Assembly: GCF_910596095.1 (NCBI RefSeq)
Contig: NC_056538.1
Location: forward strand, 33,118,422 to 33,182,421
Length of the DNA stretch: 64,000 nucleotides
Reading direction: 5' to 3'
Source: Thunnus maccoyii
Lineage: Eukaryota; Chordata; Actinopteri; Scombriformes; Scombridae
Numbering within the stretch: the first letter of the stretch is position 1; each line of letters begins with the position of its first letter. The notes below the pieces were generated by a model. The model was not told the origin of the DNA, did no database searches, and saw only the letters and a program-made list of their open reading frames with translations. Made by a program: the position numbers and the translations under genes. Positions 1-11,455 of this stretch are shown piece by piece.

Positions 1-740
1 ATGGCGCTTGAGTTGGTCACACACCAATAAACTTGTGTCTGTTCCTTACTGCTCTGCAGCCATCCAGGACTGTGTAGCAACATTGCTACTGGCCCAGGTA
101 CCCCTAGGCATCTGGCTACAACTCTACAATCACTTGAAATGTGCTCAAAATACAAATTTCTTCACTTACGTAAGTAATTACACAACTAACTTTCTCAAAG
201 GTGTTAGAAATATTTTAACGAAGTTTGAAAAACTATCATGACAAAGAAATAGTTCCACTTGATTTTTTCACCTAAACAGGAGGAATAAATAAATAATCTT
301 TCTGTTTTGTCCTAAATTTTGTTCAAACATTGTTAAAATGACTTTGCATGTTTTGTTGTCTCATACTGAACTGTCAGCTGACCATATCGCATCATCTCTC
401 ATTCGTCTCTTACACAGAGAGGAGCAGTTTTATCTATTGATCATGAGAACATACATAACACCATCTTGAGATAACACAGCTTGTTATGAACTAAATATTG
501 ATGTGTTCATGTTATTAACAGAAAATAAAACAGCAGGAATCGATTTAAACACTTCTTACTTCTTAGAAGTGTATGTTTTAAATCTTCAAATATGTTCCTC
601 ACAGACTCTGCAGCATCAGTCACATGATCACCACACAGTTCAACACATGTAAAGTCACATTTCTATTCAATCTTTGGACATTTTAAATAAAAACCAATAT
701 GAGAGTCGGCAGGTATTGTAGAATGAACGCAGCCTCCTGT
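1..740. other. intergenic, no gene seen
   Basis: AT-rich sequence with no reading frame I can assign. A short stretch near 57-98 is preceded by a CAG and followed by GT, so it resembles a small exon, but it has no recognisable protein match and no neighbouring exons. Confidence 0.5.
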
Positions 741-1110
741 TCATACTGGATATTAAAACATCCTTCAAATGTGCTTTGGAAGTGATGGAGGCCAAAATGC
801 ACAGTGTGTCCACACAGTCATTTAAAAGTTGATGTGAATCTTCTATTCAGCTTCAGCAGTCTGAGTTAGTCATATCAAGTGGATATCTGCCACATTTACA
901 GTCTTTTTAGCATCAAATTCCCTCTTTGTGTTTCCTCGGACAGTGTTTCCCTGTTGAGCTGCAGGTGGAAGTATAGTAACAAAAAGAGGAACTTTGGCAC
1001 TAAAAAGACTGTAACGTTGGAAGATATCTACTTGATTTGACTCATTTGGACGCTGAAGCTTCATATTAGCTTCAGATAAACTTACATTTTTGCACAGAAG
1101 AAGTAAGTTT
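741..1110. repeat. partial copy of the foldback element described at 16858-17455
   Basis: The segment carries the same blocks in the same order as 16960-17310: the cctcctgttcatactgga block, the block ending in cacacagtcatttaaaag, the central block with tttcctcggacagtgtttcc, then the arm with gctgaagcttcatattagc. The outer ends are missing or diverged, so this is a truncated copy. Short open frames here recur in the other copies and are part of the repeat, not genes. Confidence 0.75.
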
Positions 1111-2192
1111 AACATTTTCTGACCACTAAAATTAGTCAAATGAAACAATCTGAGAAGTTTTGAAAGGATAATAAAATCAACCACTCATACAACCAGGATT
1201 AAAAGCCCCCATCACGTTAGATTTAACATGTCTAATGTCTAATATCAGTACAAGTACAAAGAACAGATGGCAGTTTACCTCATCTATCTTCATGTCAGTC
1301 AGTGTGGACGTCTGATGAGAAAACCACCACCGTTACAATTTTCCTCCACTCAATGCTCACACCAGGAAGCACTGCAAAGAGACAGAGAGGCAGCGGCGGG
1401 GTGGGTGGAGAGGGGGGGAATTAGATGATTACGGTTTTTTCTGACTGGTTATCTGGTTATGTGGTGGTTATCTGCACAGTTAAACACTGAGCCATCATGT
1501 TCAAAACTCTTCACACGGTCAACAGTTATGGATCAAACTGGGACACATTTGCATAGTTTTCACACAGAAAGCATTCAGTGACTACAGCCTTCACATGTCT
1601 TCAATACTTTTCTCACTCAAACACAAACAAGCAACAAAACATTTGACATGTTTACATCCTCACTTCTAAACTGAAATACATCTTTATTCAATCAAAAAAC
1701 AAGACGTGCTGTCAGAAATAAAGCCCACTGAAAGCTTTCCTGCTGCATTTCTATGACTCATTCCTGTAAATACACTGTAGTACGTTCTATAGAGAGCTAC
1801 ACATCTGACTGTATTTACACTATATACACATTTATAACACTATCAACCATTAAAACTACATATACACAATAAAACAGTGATGTAACTTCACAGACAGCCA
1901 TAAAAAGAGTTGTTGTGTTTGTGTCTGCTTCGCAGAACTGCTAAACTTCCGTTATAATGACAAACCTTCCTCGATTAAACAAGAAAGTGTATTTCCTAAT
2001 TACAAATTATTTTATAATGATGAAGTTCTCCTATGATAGTAAGTGCTTTTATTGTGACAAACATGGACTTGTTCTTTCTCTGATAGAGACAGAGTGGACA
2101 ATATCTGCATATATCTGTATACTGATAATGCAAATTCTCAGGCAGAGATGTTAAAATAAAACAGACCAACCACACGATATACATGTATATAT

Positions 2193-2211
2193 GTAAAGAG
2201 AGAGAGAGAGG

Positions 2212-2245
<34 letters not shown>

Positions 2246-2275
2246 GGGAGAGAGAGAGAGAGGGGGGGGGCAGGG

Positions 2276-2306
<31 letters not shown>

Positions 2307-2411
2307 AGGGAGAGAGAGAGAGAGAGGGGGAGAGGGGGGGGAGAGAGAGAGAGGGAAAGACGGAGAAAGAGAGAGAGAGATAGGGAGATAGAGAGAGAGA
2401 GAGAGAGAGAG
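2193..2411. repeat. GA/GGA polypurine microsatellite
   Basis: About 220 bases of almost pure purine on the plus strand, mostly GA dinucleotides with interspersed runs of up to nine G. All frames stay open because of the repeat, giving spurious Ser/Leu or Glu/Arg proteins. Confidence 0.95.
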
Positions 2412-2765
2412 CAACAGTAAAGCAACAGTTCGTGCTGTTGCTTATCGAGGACATATCAGCATTCAGATTCTCAGAAAACAGGATCTTTGTTAGTCACATG
2501 CTCTGCATGCTTCATGCATTTTTAGAATAGTGTTATTTGGTATATGCTTACATATAATTTATAATATATGCATATTCCATAAAACCAATGAAAGGCTTTT
2601 AATTTAAAATGAATATCATGTGTAGATTGCTGATACGATTGGAATAGAGACGACCTCTAGAGATGTAACTGAGCAGATTTTTATCTTCTATTGAAAGACA
2701 CATCTGTCCAAGGCTTGTCAACAACATTTTCAATAAGGCCCCTTGTTTTCTAATGATTCTCTAAT

Positions 2766-3545
2766 ATGACAACCAGGAACTGCTGGATATGGTGGGGGAG
2801 ACTCTGGACCACACGTAGTTTGCATATAGGGCGGGGAGGGGAGTGGAGGATGCCTCAATCACGTTACTCAACTTTCTGTATAAACACCTAGAAGGTACTG
2901 GCACCCATGCCAGACTTTTATTTTTGGATTTCCCATCTGCGTTTCATACTATCCAGCCACATGTTTTAGCTAGGAAACTGCTTATTTGTCTTAATCTTGA
3001 TGTAAATTTTGTGGGCTGGATTGTAGATTTTTTAACATGTAGGTCTCAGAGGGTGACAGTAAATGGCTTCCTGTCAGAACGGTGCTCCTCTTCCTCAGGG
3101 CTGTGTCTCGTCCCCTTTGCTGTACGTTCTTTACACCAATGAGTGTAGCGTGGGAACAGACACATCCTGAAATTCGCTGATGATACAGTTGTCATCAGCC
3201 TGCTCCACAAAGGTGAATCTGAGCATGGGCCGGTGGTGGATGAGTTTGTCAAATGGTGTGATGAGGCTTTTCTCCAATTAAATACCACAAAGATGAAGGA
3301 TACGGTCATTGACCTTGGAGGGAAATCACCTCATCCACCATTTCAGACTCTCATCAAAGGAATTGGCATCGAGGTCATAGAACATTATAAATATCTTGGA
3401 ACAGTCATTGATAAAAACCTGAAGTTTGATGCCAATGTGGATGCAGTCTGTAAGAAGGGACAGCAACGTTTGCACTTCCTTAGGAAGTTAAATGTTTTTA
3501 ATGTAGATAGTAAAGTGATGTCTTTGTTTTACAAGTCATTTATTA
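2766..3545 (+). pseudogene. dead non-LTR retrotransposon (CR1/L2/Rex-like reverse transcriptase)
   Basis: Translation in shifting frames follows the reverse-transcriptase core of fish non-LTR retrotransposons in order. It shows FAYRA just after an in-frame stop near 2817, then FLDFPSAF near 2920-2945, a PQGCVSSPLLYVLY block around 3095-3135 in another frame, the catalytic KFADDT block at about 3171-3188 after a further shift, and a KYLGTVIDKNL block near 3388-3420. At least two frameshifts and stops disrupt it. The endonuclease domain and the 3' end are absent; similarity stops near 3545, where an unrelated repeat begins. It is a 5'-truncated, long-inactive copy. The exact clade cannot be fixed by eye. 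Confidence 0.85.
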
Positions 3546-3559
3546 GTATTTACTATTGT

Positions 3560-5056
3560 ATTCCGTGTGTTTGTTTGTTTCTTTCTTTATTATTACGGGA
3601 CATCAGACCTACATTTGACCCCCTAAACATGCTCAAAAACTCACCAAATTTGGCACGCACATCAGGTCTGGTACAAAATTGATGAAATGTGAAAATTAAC
3701 CCCCAAAGTGCCAAAATGTGCTCTATAGCGCCACCTATGTAACTAAAATGGCTGCCACAGCCCATAGGAATGTCGTAGAGAGATCATACCAAAACCGACT
3801 TATTTGTCTCATCGAGACCTACAAATCATATACTGACACCCCTGACCTAAATCCAACAGGAAGTCCGCAATTAGCCTGTCAATATAAGACTTTGCCTCAA
3901 TTTTGGCCCCTGAAGAAACTCTCCGAGGGCGTTAATGGTATCAACTTCAAACTTTGATACATGACTTATGACACTGTGCTGAAAAAAAGTTGGTAAAAAC
4001 TGTAATAACTCGAACGGTTTGGATTTTATAAGCCCTGAAAGTTGCAGTGCCACATCATCCTTACAATGTAAACCAATGGGAGGCATGAACTTTGTGTCAA
4101 ACAGAGGCTTCCCCCACCCCTCTGATTTCATCAGTTGGGGGACAATGATATAGTTTGATGCAGTTTGTTGTTAGATTCCATGTTGGTTTTCCTCCAGTCC
4201 TCCCCAATTTTTTGAGTCACCAGCCACCACTGGTGTGAGGGTTGAATGCAGCTCATTTTTGTAGAATACAGCAGAAAGGTCTATATAGATACAGTAGATT
4301 ATATACAAACTTTGTATGAAGTTTGGTGTTATTATCATTCATTTTACAATAATTATAGGTCTTATATGTATAATTCAGTAGTGGGGATGACCTATGAGGA
4401 GAAGGGAAAAAATGGAGTGAGGGTGACAGTTTATTGATAAAGTGCTGCAGAAAAATACCATCAAAACTAAAATTTGTAGTTCTGTACTGCAGTTTTTCCT
4501 TTATTAGGGCCCGAGCACCTAGCGGTTCACTCACACTCTCCATTCAAATATATGAGTATTTTTCTGTTTCCAGCGGCAGTTACTTATTGTCTCTACACAC
4601 CTGACAGTACACATGTCAATCAAGCTTTGACCAGGTCATGTGAGTTAAAAGTCTTTACTTTTCTAAAAATAAGCTTGATGAAAATTAGGAAATTAATTTG
4701 TTTGAGTTTTCAATTTACTAATTGAAATTCAAGTGAATGGGCCCAAAACTTGCATCATTTTGATGACACAGGTGTGAGCAAGACAGACATGTCTCACCCT
4801 GCAGAAAATTCTCATCCTCACACCGTTGAGATTTGATGTTTCGCCATGACAGAGGAAGTTGCTATAACTTTATTGTAAAAGGCAAAATAGTGGAAAAAGG
4901 AAGTTATGTTTATGTGATGTTGATGTTCCTTCCTGCACTGTCTGAAAACAGCCGGGTCTGACGACATCTACATGCCCGTAACAGAAGCCCTTCGATTGCA
5001 CTGCAACCCGACGTGCACGGAGACGCAAGGGCCCGTTAATCGCCGCTTGCAGCTTT
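3560..5056 (+). repeat. teleost interspersed repeat, one or two partial copies
   Basis: The segment 3560-4130 (mapping around the phrase ctatagcgccacctatgtaa) and the segment 4500-5056 (ending cgccgcttgcagctttaatt) both match, in reverse complement, parts of 53281-54520. The two blocks appear to be separate or rearranged parts of one family, since 4131-4500 has no counterpart in the other copy. Several short open frames inside it recur in the other copy and are repeat-derived. I cannot name the family securely. Confidence 0.7.
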
Positions 5057-5057
5057 A

Positions 5058-5119
<62 letters not shown>
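5056..5119. repeat. TTA trinucleotide microsatellite
   Basis: About 21 perfect ATT units directly follow the 3' end of the interspersed repeat at 5056, like a repeat tail that has expanded. Confidence 0.95.
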
Positions 5120-5122
<3 letters not shown>

Positions 5123-6190
5123 CAGTGTGTATATTCAAAATATAAAAGCACAGTGCACCGGTTGAATATGAGAACGAAAATATTTTATAAACACATCTGT
5201 GGAATAAAAACACAAACAACACAGTATTTTCTGCTGATATTATCATCTATACAATCACACCAGCTTGTGTTGTCTCACTGCACAAATGCTAATATTTCAT
5301 TTTATTTGATGAGTCTTGACCTGCACAGAAGCAAAAAGTTGAAAACAGTTATTTACAGGCTGCTTCATTTAATGTGACTAATCAGTCGTTTAAACCTTCC
5401 TGTGAGCCTCTAATATCATATATTCTCCATTTAATACATCAGTTCTGCTGCATGTACAAATAACAACCAAACATGCATCTGTAGTGGAGATCAGAACAAT
5501 GTGCTATTAACTTTTTATATCACATTTAAGCAAATATTACTCAAAAAATCTATGATACTTTCAGTGTGGAGAGACTGAAGACTGGAGAGATTATAGAACA
5601 ATATTTCTTTTCTGGGTGTCCACACTGACAAAGGATTACTGTATTTTATAATAAACTAAATTAAACTTCACTGGAGTCATGTTTTAAAGAGCTTCAGTGT
5701 GGCCAAATTAGGCCACTTCCTGTTTAATTGTGTGGGTAAAAATTCTTTTCGGCAGATGGGGATCATTTGGGAAACTTTTTGTGCCATCTAGTCGGCTATT
5801 TTCTAACCTCTGATCAGAGTAGACTGAGACTGACACGGCACTATTTTTTGACACAGAGTCCCTCTTCAAGACCGGAGTTTACATTGGACTTCACTGCTGC
5901 AAATGTATTATGAATCTGTGATGAATCAGATTATGTAGACCCAGATGATGTGGAGCAAAGCTGCAGATTTGGTATATGAAGGTTATTCGGAGCTCCAGAT
6001 TCTGTGATGCAGATAGAAAAGTGTGTCGTGTGACTTCGGAGCCACAAAAACCAAATCCGCTGACTTGAATCAGTGATGTCTGTAACATGATGTTGGAGAA
6101 CTGAACACTGCAGCATAATCACGTCTCGCAGGTTTGACGCCCCGTCATCAAAGTCCAGTTTCACTTCCATAACAGCTCACGGAGAGCACG
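5120..6190. other. intergenic, no gene seen
   Basis: No exon-like or domain-bearing frame was recognised. Short overlapping minus-strand frames at 5891-6170 have no recognisable motif. Confidence 0.5.
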
Positions 6191-6194
6191 TGAT

Positions 6195-6412
6195 CTCTAT
6201 TCTTTTCCTTTTCTTTCTTCCCTTTCCTTCCCTTCTTTACCCTCCTTCCCTCTGATTTCATTTTTCTTTTCTTTCCTTTCTTTTTCTCTTCCTTTGCCTT
6301 CATTTATTTTCTTTCCTATCCATTTCCTTTCTTGTTTTCCTTTTCTTTTGTTTCTTCCTTCTTTTCTGTTCTTTCCCTTCCTTCCCCTTTCTTTCCTGTC
6401 TCTTGGTTCTTC
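6195..6412. repeat. imperfect CTTT/CCTT polypyrimidine tract
   Basis: About 215 bases of T/C-rich sequence with only scattered purines, built from degenerate TTCC and TTCT words. It lies downstream of the receptor gene's stop codon. Confidence 0.85.
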
Positions 6413-6677
6413 AACAATATAACATAAATCTGAAACTATGTGAATGCTACTTTAATATTTACTCTTTATTTACTACTATACAATCATATACACTTATTTC
6501 AGTCTAGAAAATATCACATCATGACACAAAAATAACAAAAGAATTCTCAAAAGCTCTTAATCACATAATTCATAATTTAATGTTTTTAAAGTATGCTGTG
6601 TTATGATTTTGTAATTTAGACAGATAGACCACAGATATTCAGATATTAGATACAGTAATGTTGATGCAATAGGTCAG

Positions 6678-6683
6678 TTTATT
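6678..6683 (-). terminator. candidate poly(A) signal of the GPCR gene
   Basis: TTTATT on the plus strand reads AATAAA on the minus strand, 37 bases after the receptor stop codon. Another AATAAA lies further on near 6466. Which is used cannot be told from sequence. Confidence 0.4.
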
Positions 6684-6719
6684 TTTTCTTTGATGAATGC
6701 AGTGCGCTCTCGTCTCCTC

Positions 6720-7766
6720 CTAAATGTTGCTGAGACTCTGAGCGGTGGTCAGGGAACTCCTCCTCCCTCTTCCGGACAGTTTCCTCAGCAGTGACTCTCT
6801 GAAGGTTCGGCACATCAGGAAGTAGATGATGGGGTCGAGGCAGACGTTGAGCGCCGACAGGAAGAGCGTCCCCTCCTTCAGCTGGAACAGCAGGAAGCGA
6901 CTGGCCGGGCTGAAGCCCGACGCCGGCATCTGGCTGAGAGTGTACGGCACACGGCAGACGTGGTACGGCACGAAGCAGATGAAAAACACGGCCAGGATGC
7001 TGAAGATGCTGCGGTTAGACTTGCGGCAGACATCGCTGCTGTCACGCCGAACACGGCGGTATGACTGGTAGACTTGGCGGGCGATGGAGGCGTAGCAGAA
7101 GACGAGAACCAGTAGCGTCACCCAGAAAAGGGCCACGCTGAAGAGGGTGGACACCCGGTGCCACTGCACACCCAGCGGCGTCTTCAGCTGCATGCAGTGA
7201 CGCGAGTTCTCCTCATTGGCTGGCCGGCTGGTCAGCACGGCGTTGGGCAGGACACAGAGGAGGAGGAGGCTCCAGGTGAGGAGCGCCAGCCCCCGGGCGA
7301 AGCTGACGCTTTGCAGGAGGTGCAGCGAGGACACGCCACCCACCCGGGACGTACAAGAGGAGGAGGACGACGTGTGTCGGACGATCTTCACGTAGCGCTC
7401 CAGGCTGATGAGCCCCATGAAGAGGATCCCAACATACATGGAGGAGTAGAAGAGCACGGCGGTGTAGCGACAGATGATCACATGCAGGCGCCAGCCGCCC
7501 AGACCCAGCTGAGCCGCCACCCTGAAGGGGAAGGAGGACAACATGAGGAGGTCAGCCACCACCATGTTCTTCAGGTAGACCACCAGCCCCGAGTCACTGG
7601 GCACTCTGAAGAAGATCCAGGCGGCCACACCATTGAGGGAAACACCCACGATGCAGATCACAAAGTAGAGCAATGGGAGGACCTGCTGGGTGAAGAGACT
7701 GCTGAAGTCTGATTGGTTGGTTGAAGATTGGTTGGTTGGGCTGTGGGTTGAGTTGAGGTGATCCAT
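6720..7766 (-). CDS. class A GPCR, P2Y12/13/14-GPR87 group
   Basis: Predicted 348-residue seven-helix receptor of the plasma membrane, coding region uninterrupted. Seen: sequons at N5, N12 and N17; N45 in helix 1 (SLNG); D72 in helix 2 (ADLLM); the cysteine pair C99/C191; ERY at 123-125; FFICFVPYH at 261-269; the P2Y-type H269/R272 pair followed by PYTLSQ; KEGT at 297-300; DPIIY at 311-315. The PYTLSQ and KE features are typical of the ADP/UDP-sugar P2Y branch, while the helix 3 block and LKTPLGVQWH in loop 2 are closest to GPR87. The start is taken as MDHLNST because a 3' splice site (tgtttttcag-like) ends at 7769, just before it; an upstream ATG at 7793 would lie in the intron. Hence a separate 5' UTR exon is likely. 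Odd: a Ser-rich insertion of about 15-20 residues in intracellular loop 2 (133-150). The exact orthologue is unsure, so no symbol is given. Confidence 0.9.
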   Translation of the reverse strand: MDHLNSTHSPTNQSSTNQSDFSSLFTQQVLPLLYFVICIVGVSLNGVAAWIFFRVPSDSGLVVYLKNMVVADLLMLSSFPFRVAAQLGLGGWRLHVIICRYTAVLFYSSMYVGILFMGLISLERYVKIVRHTSSSSSCTSRVGGVSSLHLLQSVSFARGLALLTWSLLLLCVLPNAVLTSRPANEENSRHCMQLKTPLGVQWHRVSTLFSVALFWVTLLVLVFCYASIARQVYQSYRRVRRDSSDVCRKSNRSIFSILAVFFICFVPYHVCRVPYTLSQMPASGFSPASRFLLFQLKEGTLFLSALNVCLDPIIYFLMCRTFRESLLRKLSGRGRRSSLTTAQSLSNI

Positions 7767-10200
7767 CCCTGAAAACACACACAGTTTGTACATAAAGATG
7801 AGTGAAAATTATGATTGCTCCGTGTTTGAGTGTTACTGTCTTATCTAGATCATGATGAATTGTTCCTGTTTTTTACTGCAACTCTGCAACATCAGCAGAC
7901 TCATCAGCTAAGGTTAAAGGAAGTTCAGCATTATATTTGTAAAGAGGAAGATGTAGAAATTAAAATTAGTTGGAGACAGGGTGAGACATGTCATCTGGGC
8001 ATCAGTTGGGCAAGATGGCTCCTGGACAGGAGAACTGAAAACAGACATGATGTTATGATGTTTTTAACAATGAGGTACAGTACAGCTCACACAAAGTCAA
8101 TGTCACACATTTACCCCTGTAACATCAGTTACAGAAGACCGTGCTCTTTGCACTTAGTGTGCATCCACCTGTATCCATGAAGTGCTGCACAACCCTGAAG
8201 CTGAGTTTTTAAGACCTGGATGACATCCGCAGCAGCATGAAAGTTTTCACAGAGAAAAAGTGAGTTATCTCTTAGAGAAATGCGTGAGGGTGAATGATTA
8301 TCAGAGCAGCTGTACAGGTGACATCCTGAGGAAAGTCAGGTCAACCTGCAGATGTAGTCGTGTTGACGTCGCCTCCTACAGGTAAAGAAAGTAACTGCTG
8401 CTCTGATTTAACACGTGCGCCACCTGCAGGCATCAAGAGATTCAGTTTTTTTTATCTTACAGCTGCCGTGTTCTCCGTCAGTGTTTCTGAGGAATGAGGA
8501 TGAATTGTAATAACTCTAATGATGTTATATGAAATGATGACACTTTGTTTAATCCATCAACAGTTGGTTTTCTTGGCTGCAGACCCTTGTTGTCACAACG
8601 ACCTCCTTTACATTCACAAAAGCGGTTTCCGTTTGTGCTGCTCTGCTAAAAAAAAAATCCCCGTTCACTCCCTGCAGAAGCCTTTTATGTTCATGAACTG
8701 AAGACACAGCAGACTGTTTACACTGGGACACATGCACAAATAAGAAGCGTCTTGAACCCCTGTTTGTCCTGCTGTTCACACACACTTCCCTCCTAACACT
8801 GATTCATCGCTGTCCAACACACACTCCTCCTCCATCCACTGTTGTAAAAACAGGACATTTACAGTCAGCGCTGATAGAGGGGGACGACACCATGCAGCTG
8901 TTTGTTTTCCTGTCCTGAACAATTTATTTTTAGCCCTCAAACAGACCCGACCCAGTCTGGATCCTGACTTCTGCTGTTGCCAGTCCTGATCCTGTCAAAT
9001 TTACTCCTCATCAAAAAGTGATTATTTCCCAGATCACCCCAAAAAGCTAATAAGTTAAACTCCTGCATCAGGCCACGTTTTGGCCTTTTTCATGGCTCAA
9101 AAACTGACATCCATTAGAAAAGTTTGGTCTCATCTTGAAGTAGAGCATCTGATCCACTAATGTAATCCCCATTTTTATTATCTTCTCACCCTCTTGACTG
9201 CACACACCTGGCCATGATCTGCACTCTTCTAGTTTTACATGAAACAGCTGTGACATGCTCGGTAAAAATGTAAAAACTAGCTCTATTCCTCTCCTGCAGC
9301 TCAGTGTTTCCGCACATCATGACTCTGTAATGAAGCAGCTGTAGCATCTAAAACCACCATCAGATTACAATCTGTTCCCACAAGACACAAACAACAACCA
9401 GCAACCAGTAACACATCTGACATATTATCACTCTGAGAACTTTTCAGGAAACAGTTGTTTACTTCCACATCCAGAGCAACATTATCGTTCATTTAGAGTC
9501 GTGTTTCTGTCCACCTGGTGAATGTGAGTCCAATATTCACTCTCTGTTAGCTCTGTTTTTAACTCTCTACCAACTCCTGAGGGAAATATCTGGCTCTTTA
9601 GCTGCTAAATGCTCCACTATGTTCACCAGCTAGTTTACAGCTAACTGTGTCTGTTTGCTGTTTGGTGCTGAGCAGGTAGTGTACAGCGGCTTTTTAGAGC
9701 TTTTTCTCTGAAAACAGCTGCCTGCTGCGGCCCAAAACAACACTATGAGAGCTGGGGCTACTTCTAAGATTAAGATGAAAGATGATGACTAAAGATGAAA
9801 CCAATAGTTTCAAACCTTTTAGTTATGTGAGCTTTTGTATACAAAAAAGAAACATTTCCTCTTCCAAACTTTCTCAAAGTTGGGTCATGTTTCAGGTCAG
9901 GATTGGACAGATGCTGATATACAGCAGAAAAGAAAAAACTTCTGCTTTCAGCTTTCTCCAGATGACCTGACACAGGAAGTGATGCAACAATCCTCTCTGT
10001 TAATTCAGAGAAGTTGGTATTAATTTTCATCATATTTGCAAGAGTTTATTAGTTCACAGAGTCTCACTATGTCACAACTGATGAAGTGGAATTCACTGGA
10101 AGACGGAAACATAGAGCTCTACTGAGTTATCTATTATTGCGGTTAAACAAACACAAACCATCAGAAAAACAGGAGCGTCATTGTTTCAAAGAGTAGATTT
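7767..10200. other. upstream region of the GPCR; no further gene seen
   Basis: This presumably holds the receptor's 5' UTR exon(s) and promoter on the minus strand, but I cannot place them. Reading frames here are short and without motifs. Confidence 0.4.
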
Positions 10201-10330
10201 AATCAGGGGTACCACAAGGGTCAAACCTAGGACCATTACTTTTTCATTTACTCATGTTCCTGCTCGGCAAACATAAAATCCTGTCATTTGTATGTGGATG
10301 ACACACAGATATACAGTTCTCTCCAACCAT
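10200..10330 (+). pseudogene. L2-type LINE reverse-transcriptase fragment
   Basis: In one plus frame the sequence gives GVPQGSNLGPLLF near 10206-10245, and about 55 bases later, in a shifted frame, a YVDDTQIY block at 10291-10314. These are the PQGS-LGPLLF and YADDTQIY motifs of L2-type reverse transcriptases. The intervening sequence is shortened and disrupted. Only this ~130-base core survives. Confidence 0.7.
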
Positions 10331-10621
10331 AATCACAGAAAGAACGTCGATATGGTGCAAAACCCGAGCCATGGTGACAAAAACACCATGATTGCCACTT
10401 TGCAAAATGCGGATACGTTTTCTGAATCCTACAGTCCTCTCACATCTGCATGCATGAGCAGCACATACAGGTTTCTATTCAATTTAGTTAAACATGTCAA
10501 AATCAATACAAGAGGATCTTATCTCTTGTTATATCAGCATATAGTAACTAATAGATAAGGTAAATTATGGTTACGATTTGGCTACAAAAACACTTAATTA
10601 ACTATGGTTAAGGTATAGTTG

Positions 10622-11455
10622 AGTTCATTCATTCCTCGTGTTCATACTGACCATTAGATCCCTTCATGAAGCTAATATGAAGCTTCAGCGTCCAAATGAG
10701 TCAAATCAAGTAGATATCTTTCAACGTTACAGTCTTTTTAGTGCCAAAGTTCCTCTTTTTGTTACTATACTTCCACCTGCAGCTCAACAGGGAAACACTG
10801 TCCGAGGAAACACAAAGAGGGAATCTGATGCTTAAAAGACTGTAAATGTGTCAGATATCCACTTGATATGACTAACTCAGACTGCTGAAGCTGAATAGAA
10901 GCTTCACATCGACTTTTAAATGACTGTGTGGACACACTGTGGATTTTGGGCTCCATCACTTACATTGAAAGCACATTTGAAGGATCTTTTAATATCCAGT
11001 ATGAACAGGAGGAATGATTACAGCGAGGAAAACCTCTTTCACTGTTACCATGGACACCTGACTGCTGGTTTAAGACACACTGGAATCATCGTGAACTCGT
11101 CCTTTAAGGCTGAAACCTGCTTCTTCAGGCTGGCAGGCTCATTCAGAGACGTTTGCATGATTGTTTCTTTTATACTTGTATGAACAACTTGTATAAAGTT
11201 TTGTTGTTGTTGTTTTCCAAGACTTGGATCAATCAGGTTGCTTGACTGCGTTGCTGATATTTGGTAGGTGTGCACATCCCCTCCGGTTGCCCATAACACC
11301 GTGTAGGTTCGCAGAGATGATTACATGACTTCACAGAAGCATAGTTCCAGCTTTAAGCATCTAAAGTACTTGGTTAAGTTGTGCTTACAGTTAATAATAA
11401 GATAGACAAGAACTCTGAGACTGTCCTCCCGAGAAAAACAACACAACAGGTCGTC
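10622..11455 (-). repeat. inverted-duplicate arm A (mate at 16505-17372)
   Basis: Reverse complement of 16505-17372 over nearly its whole length, with few mismatches and one deletion of about 35 bases near 10668. It consists of a foldback-element copy (to about 11110) plus about 350 bases of other sequence ending sharply at 11455. A minus-strand frame at 11045-11299 (84 codons) is kept nearly unchanged in both copies but has no recognisable domain and overlaps the foldback end, so I treat it as repeat sequence. Confidence 0.85.

Noticed and set aside
57-98. Possible 42-base exon with flanking ag and gt
   Set aside because: Too short, no protein match, and no partner exons; the pattern is expected by chance.
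1996-2454. Ser/Leu-rich minus-strand proteins over the GA tract
   Set aside because: Frames are open only because the dinucleotide repeat contains no stop codon.
3718-4131. Overlapping 79-86 codon frames
   Set aside because: Both recur in the inverse repeat copy at 53.9-54.3 kb, so they are interspersed-repeat sequence.
7158-7712. 184-codon plus-strand frame over the receptor gene
   Set aside because: It is the antisense shadow of the GC-rich receptor coding sequence; its content is low-complexity and without domains.
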